This document shows, piece after piece, positions 11,923 to 23,269 of a stretch of DNA of 64,000 nucleotides. Origin of the DNA: a bacterium. Its GTDB lineage: Bacteria; Actinomycetota; Acidimicrobiia; Acidimicrobiales; Bin134. The notes below the pieces were generated by a model, which did not search any database, had not been told where the DNA came from, and saw only the letters and a list, made by a program, of their open reading frames with translations. Where the stretch lies: positions 365,566 through 429,565 of the forward strand of contig JAPPAP010000025.1 of assembly GCA_026705465.1 (NCBI GenBank), given 5' to 3'. Every line of letters begins with the position of its first letter. Positions within the stretch are counted from its first letter, which is position 1. Both the position numbers and the translations under genes were made by a program.

Positions 11923-14214
11923 CTAGTTTGAGGAAGAAGAGAGTTCGAACTGGTCCTCGTAGGCGAAGGTGGCCAGGTTGTTGGCTTGGAGGGCGTGTTC
12001 GGACATGGTCCATAGGGTGTCGCCGATCACCAGTAGGCGCTGGATAGGAGGGGTCCAGATCCAGCAGATGACCAGCTTCTCGTCGTCGGCAATGTCGATC
12101 GAGGGCCATTCCTCCCGGGCCCACTCGGGCTTCATGGGCTCGCAGTCAACGTTGCCGTAGCGCTCAGGGGCGTCGAGGGGGCAGATACGGGCGATGCTCT
12201 CGCCCCCGAAGTAGCGCCCAATGTCATCGCTGCCCACCGGACGGCAGCTCTCGAACACGATCTGCTGCTCCCGGTGTGACACTCGGCCGAGTTCAGCGAC
12301 GCCGTCGCGATTCACCCGCAGGGCCACGACCCCGAAGAAGCTCTCGTCACTATCGTCGTAGTCGTAACGGGTTAGCGGGATGGCCACCATCTCCTCGGGA
12401 GCCCAGTACAAGAAGGCCCGGTGGTCCCACTCGGCCTCGCTGTGGGCGTTGGGGAACACGATCACGTCGAGTTCGCTGGGCGCCGCCGGGTCGCTCACGT
12501 CGAATAGCGATACCTTGGTGCCGCGGGTGCGGCCGGTGTCGTCGGCGTCTTGGCCCACGCCGATGAGGAGTCCATCGCCTATGGGGTGCAGGTAGGTGGA
12601 GAAGCCGGGGATCTTCAGCTCGCCGGCCACCGACGGGGCAGTGGGATCGGCCAGATCGATTACATAGAGGGGATCGACCTGGCGGAAGGTCACCACGTAG
12701 CCGATTTCGCCCGCGAAGCGAACCGAGAATATGCGCTCGCCGCGGCCCAGGTTGCCGACCTTGCCCACTTCGGTAAGCCGTCGGCCCTGCTGCTCAAGCA
12801 CAACAACCTGGCTCTCGGAGGTCTCGGTGTCCCACGGTTCGCCAATAGTGGTGGCCACCCGGAAGTAGCCGTTGTGCTCGTCCATGGAGAATTGGTTGAG
12901 CAGGTGGCCCTCCACCGTGCCCGATGCCTCGTAACGGGCTGGTCCGTCGGGCGACACCGAGAACTTGTGCACGACGGTGGTCCACTCCGTCGGTGCCGAA
13001 ATGCTGACTGAGTCTCCATCAACCAAGGGCTCGGCCCACACCGGCGTGCTGGAGGCCAGATAAAGCGACTGGCCCGAGCCGTAGAGGGTGTGGCCATCGG
13101 CCAGCACCGAGGCGGCGTCGCCGGTGCCCAGCGGCTCGTCCAAGTTGAAGCTCAACACCGACAGCACGGTGAAGCCGGAGAATTCGGCGGGAGTGTAGAG
13201 CTGATCGCAGTCAGGTAGCAGTCCAGCTCGGGTGCCGTCGGGCCCGTCGAAGCGGTAGGCCGGCAGCCAGGCCCCCAGTCCGGCAGTGGCGGCGATCTGC
13301 TTGTTGGTTGCCTCCGCTGCCTCCTCAGCAACCGGGCTGCTGGGGTACACGAACTGGAACTGCGCCGGATAGCTCGACATCGACATCCACACCACATCGC
13401 CCACTGAGCGGGCGCTGAGGTATTGGCCTTCCACTCGGAGCTCCGAAACAACCTCCATGGCTGCCGGGTTAGACAAGTCGATTTCTTGGATGAGTGCCAC
13501 CGGATTGCCCCGGAAGATCACGTCCTCGGCAATGACGTGGTCGCCCTCGAGATCGCGGGCCGCCACCGGTTCCAGCCCCTCGGAGTGGCTGGTGGAGAAC
13601 ACCATGGCCCGGTCGCCCCGGATGAAGATCTCCTGGCCCCAGCCCCAAGAATTCTCCGACGTCAGGTCCACGCTGCCCAGGTACCGAGGCTGGTCGCCGG
13701 ACACGTCCACATAGTGCAGCCGGCCCTGGGCCACGGCCAGGATGCGGGTTCCATCGGTCTTGATGATGTCGGGCTCGTCCACCCCGGCCACCTGTACGTT
13801 GGTGGAGGAGAAGTCGCCGTCGCTGCTGGCTGGCGCGGCCTCGGCAGCGGGGGCGGGCTGAGCCGCGGAGTCGTCGGCCATCATCTCGGCTTCTTCGACT
13901 GCAAAGGGCTCGGGGATGCCGAAGCGAGGCCCGTCGTCCAGGCCGTAGGGGCCGACCCGGCTGACCGTCTCGGTCCGCAGGTAGTCGAGCAGCGTGGCGC
14001 AGTCGCCGAAGCTCCGCAGTGCCGACAGCAGCTCGATGTCGTCGAGCGCCACCGTCGTCTCCGGTGTGCTGTCGGGTGCTCCAGGTTGTTCGCCCGTCGC
14101 ATTACCGCTGACCCCTCCGGTGATCCCCGGCGTGTCGGCAGAATCAGACGAACAGGCCGCGGCCAGCAGGGCCAACGCGACCAAGACAGGGATGACTCTC
14201 AACAATCTCATCAT
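11923..14214 (-). CDS. Secreted lipoprotein with beta-propeller domain
   Basis: Lipobox LALLAAACSSD; FSSTNVQVAGVDEPDIIKTDG; repeated blade-like segments. Confidence 0.8.
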   Translation of the reverse strand: MMRLLRVIPVLVALALLAAACSSDSADTPGITGGVSGNATGEQPGAPDSTPETTVALDDIELLSALRSFGDCATLLDYLRTETVSRVGPYGLDDGPRFGIPEPFAVEEAEMMADDSAAQPAPAAEAAPASSDGDFSSTNVQVAGVDEPDIIKTDGTRILAVAQGRLHYVDVSGDQPRYLGSVDLTSENSWGWGQEIFIRGDRAMVFSTSHSEGLEPVAARDLEGDHVIAEDVIFRGNPVALIQEIDLSNPAAMEVVSELRVEGQYLSARSVGDVVWMSMSSYPAQFQFVYPSSPVAEEAAEATNKQIAATAGLGAWLPAYRFDGPDGTRAGLLPDCDQLYTPAEFSGFTVLSVLSFNLDEPLGTGDAASVLADGHTLYGSGQSLYLASSTPVWAEPLVDGDSVSISAPTEWTTVVHKFSVSPDGPARYEASGTVEGHLLNQFSMDEHNGYFRVATTIGEPWDTETSESQVVVLEQQGRRLTEVGKVGNLGRGERIFSVRFAGEIGYVVTFRQVDPLYVIDLADPTAPSVAGELKIPGFSTYLHPIGDGLLIGVGQDADDTGRTRGTKVSLFDVSDPAAPSELDVIVFPNAHSEAEWDHRAFLYWAPEEMVAIPLTRYDYDDSDESFFGVVALRVNRDGVAELGRVSHREQQIVFESCRPVGSDDIGRYFGGESIARICPLDAPERYGNVDCEPMKPEWAREEWPSIDIADDEKLVICWIWTPPIQRLLVIGDTLWTMSEHALQANNLATFAYEDQFELSSSSN

Positions 14215-14264
14215 GTCCCCTTAGACGACGCCTCCGCCCCGTCTGGTTCCCGGATTTCTTCAAT

Positions 14265-14858
14265 CTAGGCCAGCGACGGCATCCAGGTGGGGCGGGTGGC
14301 TTCGAAGGCGGCGATGGCTTCGGTGTGGGCCAGAGTGAGGCCGATGTCGTCGAGGCCCTCAAGCAGGCGGTGCTGAACGGCGCCATCGAGGGGGAAGTCG
14401 GCGCTCACACCCACGGCCGGGGCCGACACGGTGAGCTGTTCTACGTCAACAGTGATCTCGATGGAGGGGTCGTCGGGCACTGCGTCGAGCAGCGTGCGGG
14501 CCACGTCTTCGCTCACCTGCACCGGGACCAGACCGTTCTTGGTGGAGTTGTTGCGGAAGATGTCGCCGAAGCGGGGGGAGACTACTGCTTCGAAGCCATA
14601 CTGCTGGATGGCCCACACCGCGTGCTCCCGAGACGAGCCGGTGCCGAAGTTGGGACCGGCCACCAGGATGCGGGCGTTAGCGAAGCGGGGGTCGTTGAGC
14701 ACGAATTCAGGATCCTCGCGCCACTCTGAGAACAAACCCTGCTCGAAGCCCGTCCGCTCCACCCGCTTGAGCCAATCGCTGGGGATGATCTGGTCGGTGT
14801 CCACGTCGCTTCGGTCCAAAGGCAGCGCGGTGGCAGTGATCGTTCGCACCGGCTTCAC
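14265..14858 (-). CDS. leuD: 3-isopropylmalate dehydratase small subunit
   Basis: [50 protein letters not shown]. Confidence 0.95.
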   Translation of the reverse strand: MKPVRTITATALPLDRSDVDTDQIIPSDWLKRVERTGFEQGLFSEWREDPEFVLNDPRFANARILVAGPNFGTGSSREHAVWAIQQYGFEAVVSPRFGDIFRNNSTKNGLVPVQVSEDVARTLLDAVPDDPSIEITVDVEQLTVSAPAVGVSADFPLDGAVQHRLLEGLDDIGLTLAHTEAIAAFEATRPTWMPSLA

Positions 14859-16255
14859 GACAAATCCCCCGGGGTGGCGAAGGTGCCGGCCACCGCGGTG
14901 GCGGCGGCAACCGCGGGCGACACCAGATGAGTGCGTCCGCCTTTGCCCTGGCGGCCCTCAAAATTGCGGTTGGAGGTGCTGGCGCACCGCTCGCCGGGGG
15001 CCAGCTTGTCGGGATTCATGGCCAAACACATGGAGCAGCCGGGTTCCCGCCAGTCGAACCCGGCGGCTTTGAACACTTCGTGGAGGCCTTCGGCCTCGGC
15101 CTGAGCCTTGACGGCACCCGAGCCGGGAACCACGAAGGTGCGCACGCCGGAACGCACCCGGCGACCCTCCACCACCGAGGCGGCGATGCGCAGATCTTCG
15201 ATGCGGCTGTTGGTGCAGGAGCCGATGAACACGGTGTCCACCGGGATCTCCTTCAGCGGCGTTCCCGGGGCCAGGTCCATGTAGTCGAGCGCCCGGGCCG
15301 CCGCATCTCGCCCGCTGGCCTCTGCGAAGCTGTCGGGGTGGGGCACGGTCCCGTCGATGGGGGCCACTTGGCCAGGATTGGTTCCCCACGACACATGGGG
15401 CACCAGTTGCGAACCGTCGATCGACACCTCTTTGTCGAAGGCGGCGTCATCGTCGGTCGCCAGGCTGCGCCAGTCGGCCACCGCGGCTTCCCACGCTGGC
15501 CCCGTGGGTGCTCCCGGCCGCCCCTGGAGGTATTCGAATGTGGTGTCGTCGGGGGCGATCAACCCCGCCCGGGCGCCGGCCTCGATGGACATGTTGCACA
15601 CCGTCATGCGCCCCTCCATCGACAGCGACCGGATAACCGACCCCCGGTACTCGATCACCGAGCCGATGCCCCCGCCGGTGCCGATGCGCCCGATGATGGC
15701 CAAGATCACGTCCTTGGCGGTGCAGGTCATCGGCAGCGTGCCGTCCACGGTCACCGACATCGTGCCGGGCCGCTGCTGGGGGAGAGTTTGGGTGGCCAGC
15801 ACGTGCTCCACCTCGCTGGTTCCGATGCCGAAGGCCAGCGCCCCGAACGCCCCGTGGGTTGAGGTGTGGCTGTCGCCGCACACGATGGTCATGCCCGGCT
15901 GGGTGAGGCCCATCTCCGGGCCGATCACATGCACGATTCCCTGGCCAGGACTTCCCATCGGGTACAAGGTGATGCCGAACTCCTCGCAGTTGGTCCGCAG
16001 AGTCTCCACTTGCTGGCGGGAGATGGGATCGGCGATGGGCCAGACAATGTTGTCGGTGGGAACGTTGTGATCCTCGGTGGCCACCGTGAGATCGGGCCGC
16101 CGCACTGTCCGGCCGTTCATGCGAAGTCCGTCGAAGGCTTGCGGCGAGGTCACCTCGTGGATGAGATGCAGGTCGATGAACAGCAGATCAGGCTCACCGT
16201 CGGCATGGTGAACGAGGTGGCGGTCCCAGACCTTTTCACTAAGGGTTTGGCCCAT
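14855..16255 (-). CDS. leuC: 3-isopropylmalate dehydratase large subunit
   Basis: [90 protein letters not shown] 16255 inside the longer ORF. Confidence 0.95.
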   Translation of the reverse strand: MGQTLSEKVWDRHLVHHADGEPDLLFIDLHLIHEVTSPQAFDGLRMNGRTVRRPDLTVATEDHNVPTDNIVWPIADPISRQQVETLRTNCEEFGITLYPMGSPGQGIVHVIGPEMGLTQPGMTIVCGDSHTSTHGAFGALAFGIGTSEVEHVLATQTLPQQRPGTMSVTVDGTLPMTCTAKDVILAIIGRIGTGGGIGSVIEYRGSVIRSLSMEGRMTVCNMSIEAGARAGLIAPDDTTFEYLQGRPGAPTGPAWEAAVADWRSLATDDDAAFDKEVSIDGSQLVPHVSWGTNPGQVAPIDGTVPHPDSFAEASGRDAAARALDYMDLAPGTPLKEIPVDTVFIGSCTNSRIEDLRIAASVVEGRRVRSGVRTFVVPGSGAVKAQAEAEGLHEVFKAAGFDWREPGCSMCLAMNPDKLAPGERCASTSNRNFEGRQGKGGRTHLVSPAVAAATAVAGTFATPGDLS

Positions 16256-16296
16256 TGGCGCTCCGGTTTCTTGCGATTGCCGCGGTAGTGCTGAGG

Positions 16297-17205
16297 CTAT
16301 CGGCTGGCTTCGGTTGACGATTGGTCGGGGGCACCTCTGCTCTCCGGCTGGGAATAGGCGGGAACACCCACGGAGTCGAGGGCCTTGCTCAAGCAGTCCC
16401 AGAAGCTGTCGAAATGGGTGACTACCGATGCATGGCCCCCCCGATAGGAGTAGACGCTGATGTCGTCGACCGCATCGGCCAACTCCTGTTGGAGATAGTC
16501 GGGCACCACCTTGTCGCCCAGCGTACGGACTTGAGCGATCGGCATCGGCAATTCTGCGATCCATGGCGACGAATCGAAGTTGAACAGCTCGGTGCCGGCG
16601 TCCAGCATGGCCTGTGGGTCGCCTTTCAGCACTTCGGTCTGGGCCCATCTCCCGATGTTGGTTCCGATCACGTTGAACACGGTTTGTTCCCAGCCCCAGT
16701 ACCGCAGCTTCACCGGGGCTAAGCGGGAGGCGGCGGCTACCACTGGAAGCAGCGCGAAGCGTACGGCCCGCAGCCCTCGCCCTCGAAAGTTGGTGGAGGT
16801 GGCGCCCAGTATCAGACCGGAGATCCGGTCGGGTGCGGTCCGAGCGGCCATCTGGGCGATGGCCCCGCCCATCGAATAGCCAACGCAAACGAAGCGGTCG
16901 ATGCCCAAGGCGTCGACCACGGCTAAGACGTCGGACGCGCAGTCGGAGAATTTGAATTTCCGGGTGGGAAGCCCCAGCCCATGGCCCCGATGGTCGAATG
17001 CCACCACCGAGGCCCGTTGCGACAGCGGCTCGAATGCCGGGTACCAGTTAAGATCAGCGGTCACTGTCCAGCCGTGCAGGAGCACGACAGTGGGCGATCC
17101 CGGCGGACCATCGGTGCGGCGGACGAACAACCGGCCGATCTCGGGCAGTTCGATGTACTCGCCCGGTGGGAGGGCGGGGCCGACGGGTGCGCCGCTACTG
17201 CTCAA
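16297..17205 (-). CDS. Alpha/beta hydrolase
   Basis: [24 protein letters not shown] nucleophile elbow. Confidence 0.85.
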   Translation of the reverse strand: MSSSGAPVGPALPPGEYIELPEIGRLFVRRTDGPPGSPTVVLLHGWTVTADLNWYPAFEPLSQRASVVAFDHRGHGLGLPTRKFKFSDCASDVLAVVDALGIDRFVCVGYSMGGAIAQMAARTAPDRISGLILGATSTNFRGRGLRAVRFALLPVVAAASRLAPVKLRYWGWEQTVFNVIGTNIGRWAQTEVLKGDPQAMLDAGTELFNFDSSPWIAELPMPIAQVRTLGDKVVPDYLQQELADAVDDISVYSYRGGHASVVTHFDSFWDCLSKALDSVGVPAYSQPESRGAPDQSSTEASR

Positions 17206-17668
17206 GGGACACGACTTGAACGGTCAGCGTGCCGCCAGCCGGGCTCTCATACGTCAAGGTGTCCCCGACGCGGGCTCCGATGATGGCCGCCCCCATTGGA
17301 GACGCAGGCGAGATCACGTCGAGACCGTCGTGGCGTTCCTCAATCGACCCCACCAAGTAGGTCTCAACGTCATCGGAATCGCCGTCGTAGGACACGGTCA
17401 CCACCGACCCCACGCAAACTGTGTCTCCGTCGCCCGCTTCCACGATGCGACTGTTCCTCAACATGGCCCCGATCTGGGCAATGCGGGTCTCCATCTTTCC
17501 CTGCTCGTCCTTGGCCGCGTGGTAGTCGCCGTTCTCGCTCAAATCGCCCAATTCTCGGGCCGCTTCGATTTTGCGGGCAATCTCCACCCGTCCGACCGTG
17601 GTGAGCTGTTCGAACTCAGCTTGCAGTCGGTCGAAAGCCGTTTGCGACAGCTCATGGGTTTCCGGCAT
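17195..17668 (-). CDS. greA: Transcription elongation factor GreA
   Basis: LQAEFEQLTTVGRVEIARKIEAARELGDLSENGDYHAAKDEQG; C-terminal FKBP-like domain. Confidence 0.93.
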   Translation of the reverse strand: MPETHELSQTAFDRLQAEFEQLTTVGRVEIARKIEAARELGDLSENGDYHAAKDEQGKMETRIAQIGAMLRNSRIVEAGDGDTVCVGSVVTVSYDGDSDDVETYLVGSIEERHDGLDVISPASPMGAAIIGARVGDTLTYESPAGGTLTVQVVSLEQ

Positions 17669-17751
17669 AACGCACCATTTTAGTGATATGTCGGCGATGC
17701 ACTGCTAAGTGTTTCGCTTTGGGGGACGCTGTATTCGTATCCTGATGGGCC

Positions 17752-18732
17752 ATGGCCCACGTCATCGGAGTCATAGGCGGCGACGGCATCGGCCCCGAGG
17801 TCGTCGCCGAGGGCCTAAAGGTGTTGGACGCGGTCGGGGTGGAGTTGGACACGGTGCCCTACGACCTTGGCGGGGCCCGCTATCTGCGAGATGGCACGGT
17901 GTTGACCGACGAGATCTTGGAGGAGTGGCGGGGGCTGGACGCCCTGTATGTAGGGGCGGTGGGCACTCCCGATGTGCCCCCCGGTGTGATTGAGCGGGGG
18001 CTGTTGCTGCGAATGCGCTTCGAACTCGACCTGTATGTGAATCGCCGCCCGTTTCGGGCCCCCGACGGCGCCTTCGAGTTTGAGGTGATCCGGGAGAACA
18101 CCGAGGGAACCTACGCTGGGGAAGGGGGCTTTCTGCGACGCCACACCCCTGAGGAGGTGGCTACCCAGGGATCGGTGAACACCCGCTTCGGAGTGGAGCG
18201 CTGCGTGCGCTACGCCTTCGATCTGGCTCGCAACCGGCCGGGCCGGCACCTCACCCTGGTGCACAAGACCAACGTGTTGACGTTTTCCGGCGACTTGTGG
18301 GAGCGGACGTTCAACGAGGTGGCCGAGGAGTACCCCGACGTGGCGACCGCCTACAACCACGTGGACGCAGCCTGCATCTATTTCGTGGAAGACCCCAAAA
18401 GCTACGACGTGATCGTGACCGACAACCTGTTCGGCGACATCCTCACCGATCTGGGCGGGGCCGTCTCCGGGGGCATCGGTTTGGCGGCCTCGGCCAACTT
18501 GAACCCCGATCGCACCGGACCGTCGATGTTTGAGCCAGTACACGGCTCGGCACCCGATATTGTGGGGACGGGCCGGGCCAACCCCACGGCGGCGATTTTG
18601 TCGGCCGCCATGATGGTTGAGTTCCTGGGCGAGACCGTCGCCGCAGACCGAGTTCGGGCGGCTTGCGCCGACCCCACAACTCAATACGGGACCACCACCG
18701 AGATCGGCGACGCCATCGCGGAGCGGGTGTGA
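17752..18732 (+). CDS. leuB: 3-isopropylmalate dehydrogenase (isocitrate/IPM dehydrogenase family)
   Basis: [75 protein letters not shown]. Confidence 0.9.
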   Translation: MAHVIGVIGGDGIGPEVVAEGLKVLDAVGVELDTVPYDLGGARYLRDGTVLTDEILEEWRGLDALYVGAVGTPDVPPGVIERGLLLRMRFELDLYVNRRPFRAPDGAFEFEVIRENTEGTYAGEGGFLRRHTPEEVATQGSVNTRFGVERCVRYAFDLARNRPGRHLTLVHKTNVLTFSGDLWERTFNEVAEEYPDVATAYNHVDAACIYFVEDPKSYDVIVTDNLFGDILTDLGGAVSGGIGLAASANLNPDRTGPSMFEPVHGSAPDIVGTGRANPTAAILSAAMMVEFLGETVAADRVRAACADPTTQYGTTTEIGDAIAERV

Positions 18733-18778
18733 GTCCGGAGAAGAACGAAGCACCGACCGCAGAAAGGATCTGAGCACG

Positions 18779-19699
18779 ATGCCAATCGAGACCACGGAGA
18801 AGGTGTGGATGGACGGCGAGCTGGTGGACTGGGCCGACGCCACCGTGCATGTGCTCACCCACACTCTTCACTACGGCAACGGCGTTTTCGAGGGCATCCG
18901 GGCCTATGAGACTGACGAGGGCGCGGCGGTGTTCCGGCTCACCCCCCACATCCGCCGGCTGTTTGCCAGCGCCAAGATCCTTCAGATCGACATCCCCTAT
19001 ACCGTGGACGAGCTGGTGGCGGCCACCAAAGAGACGGTGCGGGTCAACAACATGACGAGCTGTTATATCCGCCCCCTGGCTTACCTGGGCTACGGCGAGA
19101 TGGGGCTGAACCCGCTGCCGTGCGAGGTGAATGTGGCTATCGCCGTGTGGCCGTGGGGCGCATATCTGGGCGATGAGGGAATTCGCAACGGAGTGCGGCT
19201 CATGGTCAGCTCCTGGCAGCGCCACGACCCCAATTCCATGCCCACCGCGGCCAAGGGCTGCGGGCACTACATCAACAGCCAGCTGGCCAAGGTGCAGGCG
19301 GTGAAGGCCGGTTACGACGAGGCGGTACTGCTGTCACCCCAGGGCTATGTGAGCGAGTGCACCGGTGAGAACCTGTTCGTGGTGCGCGACGGCACCATCG
19401 TCACCCCGCCCACATCGGTGGGGGCGTTGGAGGGGATCACCCAGGACGCTATCCGCACCATGGCCTCCGACCTGGGTATTCCCTATTTGACCGACAATTT
19501 GCTGCGCAGCGACCTGTATCTGGCCGACGAGGCCTTCTTGTCGGGTACCGCGGCCGAGGTGGTGCCCATTCGGTCGGTGGACGACCGCGAGATCGGGGAC
19601 CCCGGTCCGATCACCCGCAAGATCCAAGAGGTGTTCCAAGACGCGGTGAGGGGTCGGCAAGCCCAGTACCGGCATTGGAACGAGCATGTCGACCGCTGA
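18779..19699 (+). CDS. ilvE: Branched-chain amino acid aminotransferase
   Basis: VHVLTHTLHYGNGVFEGIRAYET; CYIRPLAYLGYGEMG; SECTGENLFVVRDG. ATG 18779 within ORF 18617-19699. Confidence 0.93.
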   Translation: MPIETTEKVWMDGELVDWADATVHVLTHTLHYGNGVFEGIRAYETDEGAAVFRLTPHIRRLFASAKILQIDIPYTVDELVAATKETVRVNNMTSCYIRPLAYLGYGEMGLNPLPCEVNVAIAVWPWGAYLGDEGIRNGVRLMVSSWQRHDPNSMPTAAKGCGHYINSQLAKVQAVKAGYDEAVLLSPQGYVSECTGENLFVVRDGTIVTPPTSVGALEGITQDAIRTMASDLGIPYLTDNLLRSDLYLADEAFLSGTAAEVVPIRSVDDREIGDPGPITRKIQEVFQDAVRGRQAQYRHWNEHVDR

Positions 19700-21338
19700 G
19701 GCGACCGGTTCCCGGTCCCTGCCCAGCTCCGTAGAGATCTACGACACCACCCTTCGCGACGGAAGCCAGCTCGAGGGCATCTCCCTCACCGTGGAGGACA
19801 AGCTCCGCATCGCCCGCCAGCTCGATTACCTCGGCGTCCACTACATCGAGGGAGGCTGGCCCGGCTCAAACCCCAAAGACGATGAGTTCTTCGCCCGGGC
19901 CCGCGACGAGCTGAACCTGAAAACCAGCACTCTGGTGGCCTTCGGCTCCACCCGAAAGGTGAAGGGGCGCACCGACGAGGATCTCACCTTGGCCAACTTG
20001 GTGGCCTCCGGCACCGAAGTGGCCTGCATAGTAGGTAAGTGCTGGGACTACCACGTGCTCGAGGCGCTGCGGACCACCCTCGACGAGGGGGTGGCCATGG
20101 TGGCCGACTCGGTGCGGTTCTTGAAGGGGAACGGCATGCGGGTGTTCTTCGATGCCGAACACTTCTTCGATGGCTTCCAGAACAACCAGGAGTACAGCCT
20201 GGCGGTGTTGGAGGCGGCCGCAGTGGCTGGGGCCGACCGGCTGGTGTTGTGCGACACCAACGGAGGCTCGCTGCCGACGAGGGTAGAGGACATCGTGGGT
20301 GCGGTGGTCGACTATCTGGACACCCCGGTGGGAGTCCACCTCCACGACGACACCGGTTGCGGGGTGGCCAACGCCCTAGCCGGGGTGCGGGCCGGAGCCA
20401 CTCAGGTGCAGGGCACCATCAACGGCTACGGCGAGCGCACCGGCAATTGCAACCTGGTGCCCATCATTGCCAACCTCAGCCTGAAGATGGGAGTGAAGAC
20501 GGTTCCCCCTGAGCGTTTGGAACACCTCACCGCGGTATCGCACCACGTAGCCGAGCTGGTGAACTTCCCGCCTGACCCCCAGCAGGCCTATGTGGGGTCA
20601 TCGGCGTTTGCCCATAAGGCTGGCCTCCACACCAGCGCCATCGCCCGCCGGCCAGATGCCTATGAGCACATCAATCCGGCGGCGGTGGGCAACGGCACCC
20701 GCTTCGTCGTGTCGGAGATGGCCGGGCGCTCGACAGTGGAGCTTAAGGCTGAGGAACTGGGTTTGGATCTCGACGGCAAGGCCGTGGGCGAAATCGTGGA
20801 CACCCTCAAGAAGCTGGAGCACGCCGGCTACCACTTTGAGGTGGCTGACGCCTCCTTAGAGCTTTTGATGCGGGCGGCGTCGGGATGGACCCAGCCGTAC
20901 TTTGAACTGGAGTCGTTCAGAGTGTCCACTGAGCATCGGTCGGGCACCGGGGCTCGGGCGTGGAACGAGGTGGCGGTGGAGATGGACACCGAGGCCACCG
21001 TGAAGCTCCACGTTGGGGGAGAGCGCATGGTGGCTACTGGGGAGGGCAACGGTCCGATCAACGCCCTGCACGCCGCGCTGATGCTGGCTCTGGGGGATCG
21101 CTATCCAGCGTTCCGGTCGATCTCCCTCATCGACTACAAGGTACGGGTGCTCGACACCGCGGCGGGGACCGCGGCGGTAACCCGGGTGATCATCGACTCC
21201 ACCAATGGCGACCGGGTTTGGACCACCATCGGTGTGTCCACCAACATCGTGGAAGCCAGCTGGCAGGCCCTGGTGGACAGCCTGGTGTTCGGGCTGCTTC
21301 ACAGCGATGAAGGTGCCGAGGAAGAGAGCGGGGAATAG
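19686..21338 (+). CDS. cimA: (R)-citramalate synthase
   Basis: SSVEIYDTTLRDGSQLEGISLTVEDKLRIARQLDYLGVHYIEGGWPGSNPKD; HLHDDTGCGVANALAGV; NGYGERTGNCNL. Confidence 0.92.
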   Translation: MSTAEATGSRSLPSSVEIYDTTLRDGSQLEGISLTVEDKLRIARQLDYLGVHYIEGGWPGSNPKDDEFFARARDELNLKTSTLVAFGSTRKVKGRTDEDLTLANLVASGTEVACIVGKCWDYHVLEALRTTLDEGVAMVADSVRFLKGNGMRVFFDAEHFFDGFQNNQEYSLAVLEAAAVAGADRLVLCDTNGGSLPTRVEDIVGAVVDYLDTPVGVHLHDDTGCGVANALAGVRAGATQVQGTINGYGERTGNCNLVPIIANLSLKMGVKTVPPERLEHLTAVSHHVAELVNFPPDPQQAYVGSSAFAHKAGLHTSAIARRPDAYEHINPAAVGNGTRFVVSEMAGRSTVELKAEELGLDLDGKAVGEIVDTLKKLEHAGYHFEVADASLELLMRAASGWTQPYFELESFRVSTEHRSGTGARAWNEVAVEMDTEATVKLHVGGERMVATGEGNGPINALHAALMLALGDRYPAFRSISLIDYKVRVLDTAAGTAAVTRVIIDSTNGDRVWTTIGVSTNIVEASWQALVDSLVFGLLHSDEGAEEESGE

Positions 21339-21340
21339 CG

Positions 21341-21874
21341 ATGGCCGCGCCTGACTATGTGCCCAACGAGACTCCGGTAGCCGATCGGCACTATGTCTCT
21401 CCGCCTCGTCGACCCCAGCCGTGGCTGGCCGACCGGCCCGCCGAGCTGACCGGGGGCCAGCCCATGGGCGTGGGACTGGGCGTGCCCGGACCCGACCAGG
21501 GCTACGCCTTGCGCTTGGCCCGCCGATTTGAGAGCGATCTGCTGCTGGGCCCTGGCGAGCATGCTGCCGATGCCATCGCCGGCTGCGTGGGTGTGGCGTT
21601 GAAGCGGGCGGCCTGCTTTGGTCGCGCCCCGGTGGCCGCTGACTTGGAAGTTGCCTTTCGGTTGTTCGGATTCCTGCCCCCTGCGCCTGATGAGACGCTA
21701 GTGGCGCGGCGCAAAGGGCTGTTCGCTGGTGTCAGCCGTCCCCACCACTATGCCGAAGCCCGACAACTGGTGGACCTGGTTCCGGAGGCGGCTCTGCGGA
21801 TGCCCCCCAGCGAGGTCGAGGCCGCCTGTCTCAACAACAGAGCTGAGCTGTTCGCGGTCAGCACCAGACGGTGA
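21341..21874 (+). CDS. Hypothetical protein (177 aa), translationally coupled to gltX
   Basis: ORF fills the cimA-gltX gap; its TGA overlaps the GTG of gltX. Confidence 0.6.
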   Translation: MAAPDYVPNETPVADRHYVSPPRRPQPWLADRPAELTGGQPMGVGLGVPGPDQGYALRLARRFESDLLLGPGEHAADAIAGCVGVALKRAACFGRAPVAADLEVAFRLFGFLPPAPDETLVARRKGLFAGVSRPHHYAEARQLVDLVPEAALRMPPSEVEAACLNNRAELFAVSTRR

Positions 21875-23223
21875 GTGAGGCTGTCTCGCCGCGGGTTCGG
21901 TTTGCGCCGTCGCCCACCGGATATCTGCACGTCGGCTCGGCTCGAACGGCCCTGTTCAACTGGCTGTACGCCCGTTCTACCGGCGGGACCATGGTGCTGC
22001 GGATCGAAGACACCGACGAGAGCCGCAACCGCCCCGAGCTAACCGACGCCATCTTCGAGTATCTGGCGTGGCTGGGAATCGACTACGACGAAGGGCCGCA
22101 CTACCAGTCAGAGCGCCGAGGCCGACACCGGGAGGTGGTGCAACAGCTTCTGGACGACGGCCAGGCCTATCTGTGCGACGTCGACGACAACGAGGTTCCC
22201 GGCACCGATATGGCCGAGGGCCGGGCGGTGCGATTCAGGACTCCTGAGGGGACCACAGCGATCAACGACGTGGTCCGGGGAGAGGTGGTCGTCGACCACG
22301 CCCAACTGGGCGACTTTGTGATCTGGCGCTCCGACGGCTCGCCCACCTTTGTGCTGGCCAATGCGGTGGACGACGCCGACATGGCCATCACCCACGCCAT
22401 CCGCGGCGAAGACCTACTGTCGAGCACCCCCCGAGCAGTGTTGGTGGCAGAGGCGCTGGGGGCGACACCGCCGATTTACGCCCATCTGCCCCTGTTGGTG
22501 AACGAGCAGCGCAAGAAGCTGTCCAAGCGCCGCGACGACGTGTCGCTGGAGAGCTACCGGCAGAGGGGCTATCTGGCTCCGGCGATGGCCAACTATCTGG
22601 CCCTTCTGGGTTGGGGGCCGCGCGACGGGGTGGAGATCCGGCCCATGGCCGAGATCATCGAGCAATTCCGGCTTGAGGACGTGAACAAGGCGCCGGCGTT
22701 CTTCGACATCGCCAAGCTGGAGCACTTCAACGGGGTGTACATCCGCGAACTCGACCTTGAGGAGTTGCTGGCCGCGCTGGCCCCCTACCTGGAATCAGAC
22801 CAGGTGTCGTGGCCCCCAGATCGCTATCGCTCCGACGTGGTTGCGGCCATGGCCCCGCTGGTGCAGGAGAAGCTGCGCACCCTGTCGGACATCGAGCACC
22901 AGGTGGACTGGCTGTTCTGCCCCGACCCGGCTATGGACGAGGCGTCATGGGACAAGGCAGTGGTGCGGGGCAAGGCTTCGGTTGAAATCCTCGACGGCGT
23001 CATTGCCGCGTTGGCCGATTGCCCCTGGGATCCCGACACCGTCAAGGATGCGGTGTTCGCAGTGGGCGAGGCCAATGGCGTCAACCGGTCCAAGTCTCAG
23101 GCCCCTGTCCGAGTCGCCGTCACCGGCCGCTCGGTCGGCCCACCGCTCTTCGAGCCCATGGTGCATCACCTCACCCGGGAAGAAGTCCTCCGCCGCCTCC
23201 GCAACGCCCGCTCCCGCCTCTAA
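21871..23223 (+). CDS. gltX: Glutamyl-tRNA synthetase (possibly non-discriminating)
   Basis: VRFAPSPTGYLHVGSARTALFNWLYAR; KLSKRRDDVSLESYRQRG. Confidence 0.95.
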   Translation: MSEAVSPRVRFAPSPTGYLHVGSARTALFNWLYARSTGGTMVLRIEDTDESRNRPELTDAIFEYLAWLGIDYDEGPHYQSERRGRHREVVQQLLDDGQAYLCDVDDNEVPGTDMAEGRAVRFRTPEGTTAINDVVRGEVVVDHAQLGDFVIWRSDGSPTFVLANAVDDADMAITHAIRGEDLLSSTPRAVLVAEALGATPPIYAHLPLLVNEQRKKLSKRRDDVSLESYRQRGYLAPAMANYLALLGWGPRDGVEIRPMAEIIEQFRLEDVNKAPAFFDIAKLEHFNGVYIRELDLEELLAALAPYLESDQVSWPPDRYRSDVVAAMAPLVQEKLRTLSDIEHQVDWLFCPDPAMDEASWDKAVVRGKASVEILDGVIAALADCPWDPDTVKDAVFAVGEANGVNRSKSQAPVRVAVTGRSVGPPLFEPMVHHLTREEVLRRLRNARSRL

Positions 23224-23269
23224 AGGGTTCTCTCTTCGCTGGGGGAGGGGAGTACACTGGCCGCTGCCT

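Noticed and set aside
16256-16888. N-terminal extension of the 14855-16888 (-) ORF
   Set aside because: Out-of-frame shadow of the alpha/beta hydrolase; LeuC begins at ATG 16255.
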